DNA from: Nonomuraea guangzhouensis
GTDB lineage: Bacteria; Actinomycetota; Actinomycetes; Streptosporangiales; Streptosporangiaceae
Assembly (NCBI RefSeq): GCF_019396345.1
Contig: NZ_JAHKRM010000004.1
Span: forward strand, 248,001 to 312,000
DNA: 64,000 nt
Direction: 5' to 3'
Below, one piece after another: positions 52,451 through 59,337 of this stretch. The notes beneath the pieces were generated by a model. The model was given only the letters and a program-made list of their open reading frames with translations, had not been told where the DNA came from and ran no database searches. The stretch's first letter is position 1, and every line of letters begins with the position of its first letter. Position numbers and translations under genes: made by a program.

Positions 52451-52706
52451 CCGTGCCGCGCATGCACAAATCCGCCCCGAGGAGCCGTGGTCAGTGGAAC
52501 CTGTCAAGGCGCAGAGAAAAGGTCGAATCACATGCCTGGCATCGAGACACCCTAGCAACGCCACATATTCCACTCAAGCCACAATCATCCTCAGGAATGA
52601 ATATGTCATGGTTTGTCGCATCTAGACCAGTTATTCGCTCCTGCTGTCCACCCCGGTAAAGGCCCCTGTCATGGCAGGTTGCGAGACCGTAACGGCTTCA
52701 GAGGGC
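52451..52706. other. AT-rich intergenic region between terpene synthase-like and GTPase genes
   Basis: About 255 bp, clearly less GC-rich than the surroundings, especially 52555-52640. No gene seen. It should contain the GTPase promoter and perhaps the breakpoint that removed the rest of the conservon. Confidence 0.5.
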
Positions 52707-53558
52707 CTAGCCGGAAATGCCGTGCAGCCCCGCGTTGAACCCGATCTGTCGGCGCAGGTACGCGGCGGTGCGCGGGCTGCGCTCGCGTACCGGCTTGAGC
52801 AGCTCCAGCGCCTCGTGCGCCAGCTCCGCCATCGCGTCCGTGACCTCGGCACGGCTGACGCCGAGCATGAGCACGTTGAGGTCGCCCCAGCTGACGTCCT
52901 TGCGATAGGAGGCGAGGTCGCCCAGCAGGTGCAGGTAGCGCTGCACGTGCGCGCTGACGGCCCGCAGCTCCCCCAGGTGATGCCGGGCCCACTCGTCGCC
53001 CGCGTAGATCCAGTGCGACAGGTCCACGAAACAGGACCCGCGGCTGTCGGCGTTGTCCAGGTAGCGGGCGAAGGTGGGGACGACCCGGGTGTCGCGCCAC
53101 ACCCACGCCCTGGCCATCGCCTCGAACATGCCGGCCAGCTGATCCCGCCAGAGCACGCGATGGTCCTCGAAGTCCTTGACCGTCGCCAGCTCGTCACGCA
53201 GGTCGGCCAGGAACCGGGTGACCGCCGCCCGCGGCGCCGCGCCGTCGGCCACCGCCAGGCAGTCGCGGGCCAGGGCGGTCACCTGGGAACGCGTCGTCGT
53301 CGTGTGGTCCACCAGCCGGTCGACGGCTGAGACCCAGAGCGCGGTGCGATTGACGATCTTGAGCGCGTTGGACGTGGCCCACGGGGCGCTGAAGGCACCG
53401 GTCAGTGCCAGAGCGGCGTAGAAGTCCGCGTCGAAGGCCGCCGGCGGGAACAGCCCGCGGTACATCTGGGCGCAACGACGCAGATCCCTGCCGCACTCCG
53501 CGGCGAGCGCGCACGCCATGCCGAGCTCGAACGCCTCGTCCAGCTCGTCGTCCGCCAT
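52707..53558 (-). CDS. Terpene synthase-like protein with altered metal motifs
   Basis: About 283 aa, an all-helical class I terpene synthase fold. The expected Asp-rich motif is reduced to SAVDRLVDHT (Asp80, Asp84). The second motif reads GDLASYRKD (residues 213-221) where NDxxSxxKE is usual: the first metal Asn is Gly, while Ser217 and a terminal acid (Asp221) remain. The context SWGDLNVLMLGVS and the WIYAGDEWARHHL region otherwise fit the family. It could be a divergent cyclase or a non-catalytic relative. No prenyl-diphosphate synthase or P450 gene adjoins. Confidence 0.7.
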   Translation of the reverse strand: MADDELDEAFELGMACALAAECGRDLRRCAQMYRGLFPPAAFDADFYAALALTGAFSAPWATSNALKIVNRTALWVSAVDRLVDHTTTTRSQVTALARDCLAVADGAAPRAAVTRFLADLRDELATVKDFEDHRVLWRDQLAGMFEAMARAWVWRDTRVVPTFARYLDNADSRGSCFVDLSHWIYAGDEWARHHLGELRAVSAHVQRYLHLLGDLASYRKDVSWGDLNVLMLGVSRAEVTDAMAELAHEALELLKPVRERSPRTAAYLRRQIGFNAGLHGISG

Positions 53559-53771
53559 CCTAGAGCCATCCCATGGGCATGCGGATCATGGGCGACGACC
53601 CCCCCAACCGGCATTGCTGCCTCTACTGGCGAAATTCTCACATGATCAAATCACATTCGATCAAGGCGGGGACACCACCCTGCAACCCCGCACTGTCACC
53701 TCCACGTCATCCAGCGTGTCAGCGTCCATGTGCCAGCATGAACCGAGTCGGCCCGCCTGTCAGCCACTGTT
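53559..53771. other. Intergenic region upstream of the terpene synthase-like gene
   Basis: About 210 bp. It includes TGATC (53643-53647) and GATCA (53659-53663), a weak inverted pair in an AT-richer patch likely to hold the terpene synthase-like promoter. No gene seen. Confidence 0.45.
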
Positions 53772-53819
53772 CTCAGCCCGCCTCTCAGCCCGCCTCTCAG
53801 CCCGCCTCTCAGCCCGCCC
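53772..53819. repeat. Four 12-bp repeats spanning the CHAT gene stop
   Basis: Four CTCAGCCCGCCT units (the last ends CCC) run through the 3' end of the CHAT gene. On the coding strand each unit carries TGA in the same frame, giving four successive in-frame stops. Confidence 0.9.
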
Positions 53820-56682
53820 CGATCGCGATGAACGAGACGTCGTCGCCGCGGGCCGCGCGGAGCGCCTCCGCCAGGCTGAGACCGCGCCGCAGCCCGTCGT
53901 GCAGGGCCACCATGACGGGCACCGCCGCCGCGTCGTTCACCGGCACGACACTGGCCACGATGCCGGCCGTGCCGAGGCGGAGCAGCGCGGTGGCCGGCCC
54001 GAGCACCTCGTCGGCCCCGACCGCGGCGACCTGCCCGGAGTCGCAGCTCGACAGCACGAGCCGATAGGGGGCGCGGTGCAGCCGCTCGAGGTCGTACACG
54101 GTGAGGGGGCCGTCGTCCAGCAGCAGCGAGGAGAACAACGGACTGTCGGCCCGGAACGTCCCGTGTGCCGCCAGGTGCGCGAGACGGCAGCCGTCGATGG
54201 CCGCCAGCACGCCCTGGGCCGTCGCCGAACCGTCTGCCAGCACGGTGGCGGGTCCCGCCGCTCCGCCCACAGTGGCCAGTCCCGCAGCCTCGGCCACGGT
54301 GGCCGGTCTCATGGCTCCGCCCACAGCGGCCGGTCCTGCGGCTTCGGCGTACAGCTCGGCGATGGAGCGCACCTCGCCGTCAGCGTTCGCCACACCGGGC
54401 CCGCGTACGAGCACCACACCGCCGTCGGCGGGCGGGACGGCCGTCCTGGCGCGCAGCCAGGACGCCGCCGACGGCGCCACACTGAAGGCCCTGCGGCGCA
54501 ACGCGGGCAACAACGCCCAGGGCGCCCCGTGCAGCGTGCTCGGCGGCACCACGACAAGCGGCTCACCGTTCCGGCGTCCGTCGCTCGGCTGCCCGTCGCT
54601 CGGCCGTCCGTCGCCTGGCCATCCGTCGCCTGCCTGCCCGCAACCTGCCGCCACGCCATCCGGCCGCTCGTTGCCCAGACGTGTCGCGACCGGGCCCAGA
54701 AGGGCGCGTTCCAGCCGGTCGCCGAGGCGGGCGAGCTCCTGAGGGGCGGCGCGGTCCTGGTAGGCCAGCCGCCGCAGCCGCGATCTGGCGAACTCGATCT
54801 CCGTGACGGCCGCCGCCACAGGACCGACCGTGAACCGGCGCACCCGGCCGTCACCGCACAGCAGCGCGTACAGCATCCCGTCGACCACCACCAGCTCGAC
54901 CAGCCGCCCGCCACCGATCGCCGCCAGGAGCCGACGGCCGCCGGGACCCGGGTCGTCGTCGCGGGCGCCGGCGCCGCGCACGCGCAGTGTGGCGGCCCGC
55001 ACCCGCGCCTCCAGCCGGTCCCGGTCGCGTTCCAGCGTGGCCGCCGACGAACTGCCCTCGGACCGCGCCCGCCCCAGCAGGTGGTCGGTCTCGCGCAGCG
55101 CGGCGAGCTGGGCGAGCAGCCAATGGTCGTCGGGCGGCCGTACGGGAGGCACGTCCAGCGAGGTCGCCCGCCACCGTTCGGTCCAGGCGAGCAGTCGCCG
55201 GGGCCGTCCCGCGCGCAGCCAGTGCCGCTGGGCGAGGGTGACCAGCTCGGCGCCGTGCGCGGTCGCCAGGGCCCGCAGCTCCGGCGACCCGAACGCGAGC
55301 CGGTGTTCCTCGATCAGCGCCAGTCCCGCCCGGCAGGCGTACAGCAGCCGCCGGGGCCGCCCCGCCGCCTCCGCCCGCAGCGCCTCGGCCAGCCAGCCAC
55401 CCGCCCTGGCCGTCGCGGGACCACGGTGACGGGCCCGCGCCGCCTCCGCCAGGTGACGATCCGCCTCCCGCGCCCTGCCGAGCACCAGCGCCGTACGGCC
55501 CGCGAGCAGGTGAGCCTGCCACACCTCAGGCGAGCCGAGCCCCGCCAGCCGCGCGGCCAGCCGCCCTGCCTCGGCCAGCGACCTGCCGGACACCACCCCG
55601 CCCCCTGACCCCACACCAACGGCGGCCTGTCCGGCCAAGGACTCGGACGGCGCCGCACCACCAGCCGATGCCACGGCCTCGGCGAACCCGGCCTGGACCA
55701 GGATGAGCTGAGCGTGCGCCGCCCACCAGGCCCGGCGCTGTCCGGCGAACAGCGTGCGCGCCTCCCCCGCCCGCGCCCGGGCCGTACCCGGGTCCCCGGC
55801 CAGCAGCGCGGCCCGGGCGGCGATGAGCAGCAGCTCGGCCCGCATGGTCGCCTGCCCCCGCAGCCGCGCCAGGTGCCGCAGCGCACCGTCGGCCTGCTCC
55901 AGCGCGTCACGCGCGAGCCCGGCCGCCAGCAGCACCGCGCACCGGTCTGCGGCCAGGTCGAACATCGGCGTGCCGAGCGCCTGGAAACCCCGGTCGGCCT
56001 CGTCGAGCAGGTCCAGCGCGACCGGGAGGTCACCCGCCCTGAAGGCGACGACGCCGCGGTTCTGGATGGCGACCACCGAGTCGTGTTCCTGGCTGGTGGT
56101 GGCGAACATCCGCTGCGCCACCCGGAAGTCCTCGTCGGCCAGGGCGACCGAGCCGCGCGCGAGCCGTACGTGCCCGCGCAGGGTCAGCGCGCGGGCCGCC
56201 CAGACGGTGTCGCCCGCGCCGAGCAGCGCCGGGGCGGCGAGCTCCAGGTCGTCGAGCGCCGCGCCGTGCCGGCCGAGGATCCAGCGGGCCCCCGCACGTC
56301 TGAACAGCACCCGCGCCCTGGTGGTGCCGCTGGAGAGGGCGGCCGCCGTGTCGAGCGCGGACAGGCCGGGCCTGGTGCGGCCGTGCTGGAGGAGGGCGAT
56401 GCCGAGCGTGGCCAGCACGTCGGCCTCGCGGTCGGGCGAGCCGGAGCGGCGCGCCAGACGTACCGCCTGCCGCAGTTCGCGGATCGCCGCGTCGAGGTCG
56501 CCGAACTCGCGGCGCAGGATGCCGATCGCCTGATGCGCGATCGAGGCCTCGTACGGCCCCCGTCCGTCGGCGAGCATGGCCGTCGCGGCCGTCATGGCCT
56601 GTCGCGGACGCGCGAACACCATGGCCAGCACATCGTGCGGATCAGCCGGAATCCGGGAATCCCTCGCCGTTTCCCCAGACAC
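53809..56682 (-). CDS. TPR-CHAT caspase-like protease
   Basis: About 957 aa, no signal peptide or membrane helix. Residues about 30-500 are TPR-like helical repeats (RGPYEASIAHQAIGILRREFGDLDAAIRELRQAVRLARR onward). A linker follows, and a C-terminal CHAT domain (about 600-957) carries the caspase-type dyad His840 (HLAAHGTFRADSPLFSS) and Cys880 (LVLSSCDSG). Two low-complexity insertions, GDGxP repeats (54576-54635, period 15) and a Val/Gly/Ala-rich stretch near 54240-54340, lie inside the CHAT region. TACCAT 7 nt before the GTG supports the start. Divergent from the subtilisin-sigma genes. Confidence 0.9.
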   Translation of the reverse strand: MSGETARDSRIPADPHDVLAMVFARPRQAMTAATAMLADGRGPYEASIAHQAIGILRREFGDLDAAIRELRQAVRLARRSGSPDREADVLATLGIALLQHGRTRPGLSALDTAAALSSGTTRARVLFRRAGARWILGRHGAALDDLELAAPALLGAGDTVWAARALTLRGHVRLARGSVALADEDFRVAQRMFATTSQEHDSVVAIQNRGVVAFRAGDLPVALDLLDEADRGFQALGTPMFDLAADRCAVLLAAGLARDALEQADGALRHLARLRGQATMRAELLLIAARAALLAGDPGTARARAGEARTLFAGQRRAWWAAHAQLILVQAGFAEAVASAGGAAPSESLAGQAAVGVGSGGGVVSGRSLAEAGRLAARLAGLGSPEVWQAHLLAGRTALVLGRAREADRHLAEAARARHRGPATARAGGWLAEALRAEAAGRPRRLLYACRAGLALIEEHRLAFGSPELRALATAHGAELVTLAQRHWLRAGRPRRLLAWTERWRATSLDVPPVRPPDDHWLLAQLAALRETDHLLGRARSEGSSSAATLERDRDRLEARVRAATLRVRGAGARDDDPGPGGRRLLAAIGGGRLVELVVVDGMLYALLCGDGRVRRFTVGPVAAAVTEIEFARSRLRRLAYQDRAAPQELARLGDRLERALLGPVATRLGNERPDGVAAGCGQAGDGWPGDGRPSDGQPSDGRRNGEPLVVVPPSTLHGAPWALLPALRRRAFSVAPSAASWLRARTAVPPADGGVVLVRGPGVANADGEVRSIAELYAEAAGPAAVGGAMRPATVAEAAGLATVGGAAGPATVLADGSATAQGVLAAIDGCRLAHLAAHGTFRADSPLFSSLLLDDGPLTVYDLERLHRAPYRLVLSSCDSGQVAAVGADEVLGPATALLRLGTAGIVASVVPVNDAAAVPVMVALHDGLRRGLSLAEALRAARGDDVSFIAIGAG

Positions 56683-56797
56683 GGAGTCGATGGTAGATGC
56701 GGCCCATCCGGGCGTCCATGCGGCACGTGTATCAGGGACGCGGTGCGCCGCTCATACATGGCAAGCCCGCAGTCACCCACCGAGGAGGCCCCGAAAG

Positions 56798-58156
56798 ATG
56801 AGCACACCACGTTACGGACGCGACATGCGTTTCTGGGAGCAGCTCGAGATCCTCAACGAGGCGCTGCCGGAGGGCAGGCTGGCGGTGGCCGGGCCGCAGG
56901 GCGCGACCCCGGAGTCCGATGTCCTCCCGCGCTTCGCCTATCTCGCCGAGCACCTCCTGGTCCGCGCGCCCGACGTGGAACGTGCCATCGACCGCCTCCA
57001 GGCCGCCCTTCCGTCGGAGCAGCCGGTACGCGTGGTCTGGCCCCCGGACCAGGACGCGCGGCGGGTCACGGTACGCAGGCTGTCCATCGGCTCCCGGGAC
57101 GTCTTCCGCGGCCTCGCCCTGCTCAGGGAGGCCGGGATCCAGAGCACACTGGTCCACTTCGTCACGGTCTCGGGCGTCAACCTGTGCCCGGGCGATGAGC
57201 CGGTGCCCAGCGGCGAGCCGCTCAGGCCGCCGATCGCCGGCCGCGACCGGGGCGAGGACGCGCACGTCACGGTGATCGACACCGGGCTCGTGCACGACTA
57301 CCTCGACCACCAGTGGCTGGCGCAGAGCTCCGGCCAGCCGAACATCCCGATGGTCGACGGCGACGTCACCACCCAGGCCGAAGAAGTGGACGGCGACGGC
57401 TTCATCAAGCCGTACGTCGGCCACGGCACGTTCATCGCGGGAGTGCTGCGCTGCGTGGCGCCCAGCACGGACGTACGCGTCTACAACGGCTTCCCGTACG
57501 GCGGCGCGGTCGAGGAGGACCAGCTCGGCCTGCTCCTGCTGCAGACGCTCGACACCCACGGCTGGCCCGACGTCCTGTCGCTGTCGGCGGGCACCAGGAC
57601 GAACGACGCCCAGGCGCTGCTCGGCCTGACCGACTTCATCGGCGAACTGGCCGACCACCCCGAGACGCTGCTGGTGGCCGCGGCCGGCAACGACGGCGAG
57701 ACCGAGCCGTTCTGGCCGGCCGCGTTCGCCGCGGAGGCGGTGAACGCCACCGGCGACGTGATCCTGTCGGTCGGCGCGCTGCGCGAGGACGGGCTCGGCC
57801 GGGCGTGCTTCAGCAATCATGGGGACTGGGTGACGGTGTTCGCGCCGGGAGAGCGGCTGATCAACGCCTACACCTCGGGTGACTACGAGTACGACTACCC
57901 GCACAGCACCACCTGCCGCTTTCACCCGGTCGTCCCGCTGTATCCGGGCTGCACCTGCGTCGCGCCGCTGTCGGAGGGGGACGTGGTCAAGTTCAGCGGG
58001 ATCGCGCAGTGGAGCGGTACGTCGTTCGCCACGCCGTTCATCGCCGGTCTCATCGCGGCGCGCATGTCGGAGGCCGGAGTGACCTCGCGGCAGGCGGCCG
58101 GGGACCTCATCTCGGGACAGCTGGCGATACCTGATCTCAGTAGTTTTCTGCAATGA
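56798..58156 (+). CDS. Cytosolic subtilisin-like (S8) serine protease
   Basis: About 452 aa. A novel N-terminal domain (1-150) with no signal peptide precedes a complete S8 domain: Asp161 (VTVIDTGL), His209 (VGHGTFIAGVL), oxyanion Asn298 (AAAGNDGE) and Ser409 (SGTSFATPFIAGLIAA). A cysteine-containing insert (STTCRFHPVVPLYPGCTC) lies before the Ser. Lacking a signal peptide or classic propeptide, it should act inside the cell. A GAGGAGG site supports the ATG. It is divergent from the CHAT gene and followed by a sigma factor gene. Confidence 0.92.
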   Translation: MSTPRYGRDMRFWEQLEILNEALPEGRLAVAGPQGATPESDVLPRFAYLAEHLLVRAPDVERAIDRLQAALPSEQPVRVVWPPDQDARRVTVRRLSIGSRDVFRGLALLREAGIQSTLVHFVTVSGVNLCPGDEPVPSGEPLRPPIAGRDRGEDAHVTVIDTGLVHDYLDHQWLAQSSGQPNIPMVDGDVTTQAEEVDGDGFIKPYVGHGTFIAGVLRCVAPSTDVRVYNGFPYGGAVEEDQLGLLLLQTLDTHGWPDVLSLSAGTRTNDAQALLGLTDFIGELADHPETLLVAAAGNDGETEPFWPAAFAAEAVNATGDVILSVGALREDGLGRACFSNHGDWVTVFAPGERLINAYTSGDYEYDYPHSTTCRFHPVVPLYPGCTCVAPLSEGDVVKFSGIAQWSGTSFATPFIAGLIAARMSEAGVTSRQAAGDLISGQLAIPDLSSFLQ

Positions 58157-58166
58157 ATCAACCACT

Positions 58167-58220
58167 CCCTGTTCTGGAGCGTCTCACGAAATATCATGAG
58201 CATTCCGCTCCAGGACAGGG
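58167..58220 (+). promoter_or_regulatory. Strong stem-loop between the S8 protease and sigma genes
   Basis: CCCTGTTCTGGAGCG (58167-58181) pairs with CGCTCCAGGACAGGG (58206-58220), 15 bp with one G-U wobble in RNA, and a loop with a smaller CTCA/TGAG pair. It ends just before the GGAAGGA ribosome site of the sigma gene. It may attenuate transcription, protect the mRNA, or bind a protein as DNA. Confidence 0.7.
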
Positions 58221-58230
58221 AAGGACCGCC

Positions 58231-58812
58231 GTGGACGACACCGCAGCCCTCGTCAGAGCAGCCGCGGACGGGGACGCCGGTGCCTGGAAGGAGCTCTACC
58301 AGCGCCACAGCGGCCTGGTGTGGGCGGTGGCGCGTGCCTATCTCGTGAACGGGTCCGACGCGCAGGACGTCTGCCAGACGACGTGGTTCCGGCTGGCGGA
58401 GCATCTCACCAGGATCAGGGACCCGGACAAGGTGGGTGCCTGGCTGGCCAGCACGGCCCGGCACGAGGCGCTGCGGGTGATCCGCGCGAGCGGGCGGGCC
58501 ACGCCCGTCAGCGACATGGGGCTGCTGGGGGTGGACATCGACGAGCGCTCCCCCGAACTCCTGATCCTGGAGGCGGAGGAGGCCGTCGCCGACGCCGAGC
58601 GCGCGCTGGTGATGTGGGGCGCCTTCGAGGAGCTGTCGGACCGCTGCCGGCGCCTGCTGCGGCTGCTGATCGCCTCGCCGCGCCCCACCTATCAAGAGAT
58701 CGCGTCAGGATTGGGCATCGCGGTGGGCAGCATCGGCCCGATCAGGGCCCGCTGCCTCCAGCGGCTGCGCACGCTGGTGGCCGAACGCGGAGTGACCGGA
58801 ATACGCAGGTGA
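58231..58812 (+). CDS. RNA polymerase ECF-type sigma factor
   Basis: About 193 aa. Region 2: LVRAAADGDAGAWKELYQRHSGLVWAVARAYLVNGSDAQDVCQTTWFRLAEHLTRIRDPDKVGAWLASTARHEALRVIR. Region 4: LSDRCRRLLRLLIASPRPTYQEIASGLGIAVGSIGPIRARCLQRLR. No extra C-terminal domain. GTG 58231 has a GGAAGGA site; ATG 58153 would overlap the protease stop but lacks one. The GSIGPxRxRCL form belongs to an ECF group often found next to CHAT proteins in actinobacteria, as far as I recall. No typical zinc anti-sigma gene follows. Confidence 0.9.
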   Translation: MDDTAALVRAAADGDAGAWKELYQRHSGLVWAVARAYLVNGSDAQDVCQTTWFRLAEHLTRIRDPDKVGAWLASTARHEALRVIRASGRATPVSDMGLLGVDIDERSPELLILEAEEAVADAERALVMWGAFEELSDRCRRLLRLLIASPRPTYQEIASGLGIAVGSIGPIRARCLQRLRTLVAERGVTGIRR

Positions 58813-58817
58813 GGCAT

Positions 58818-59270
58818 ATGGACGATGAGGGCTTCGACCTGGAAGACGAGCTGGAGGACGAACTGCGCGAGATCGCCGGCCTGCTCGACCCCGTACCTCC
58901 CGCGCTGCTCGACGACGCCATGCAGGCGTTCACGCTGAGAACGCTGGACGCCGAGCTGGCCGCGCTCACCTTCGACTCCTGGGACGAGGAGCCGTCCACC
59001 AAGGTCAGGGGCGCGGGTCTGCCGCGGCTGCTCACGTTCGAGGCGGGCGGCGTGGCGGTGGAGCTGGAGGTCTTCGCGGCCCGGGTGGTGGGGCGGCTGT
59101 CGCCGGAGGGGCCCGCGGAGATCGATGTCCAGCGGCGCGACGAGGAGCTGCGCGTACGCTCCGACGAGCTGGGCCGCTTCACCGCCGACGGTCTGACCCG
59201 CGGTCCGCTACGGCTCCGCGTCACCCCTGACGGAGGCGCGCCGATCGTCACCTCGTGGACGCGTCTCTAG
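58818..59270 (+). CDS. Small partner protein of the sigma/CHAT module
   Basis: About 150 aa. The N-terminal 65 residues are acidic and helical (DLEDELEDELREIAGLLDPVPPALLDDAMQAFTLRTLDAELAALTFDS). The C-terminal 85 residues look like an all-beta domain (LTFEAGGVAVELEVFAARVVGRLSPEGPAEIDVQ, ELGRFTADGLTRGPLRLRV), reminiscent of carboxypeptidase-regulatory-like folds. It lies 5 bp after the sigma stop with a GGTGAGG site. It may act as an anti-sigma or adaptor and perhaps as a protease substrate, but this is inference; no known anti-sigma motif is seen. Confidence 0.8.
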   Translation: MDDEGFDLEDELEDELREIAGLLDPVPPALLDDAMQAFTLRTLDAELAALTFDSWDEEPSTKVRGAGLPRLLTFEAGGVAVELEVFAARVVGRLSPEGPAEIDVQRRDEELRVRSDELGRFTADGLTRGPLRLRVTPDGGAPIVTSWTRL

Positions 59271-59282
59271 CGTCTCCAGAGG

Positions 59283-59321
59283 ACGACGCCGCGCCGGTCC
59301 CCTCCTCCGGCGCGGCGTCGT
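59283..59321. terminator. Strong bidirectional terminator
   Basis: Perfect 15-bp stem ACGACGCCGCGCCGG / CCGGCGCGGCGTCGT with a 9-nt loop, flanked by further CCAGAG/CTCTGG pairing. It lies between the convergent partner-protein and LuxR genes and serves both. Confidence 0.92.
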
Positions 59322-59337
59322 GGTCTCTGGGGGTGGT

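Noticed and set aside
53809..59270. CRISPR type III-E (gRAMP/Craspase) system
   Set aside because: The TPR-CHAT and sigma factor recall it, but no repeat array, gRAMP, Cas1/Cas2 or Csx30/Csx31 homologue was seen.
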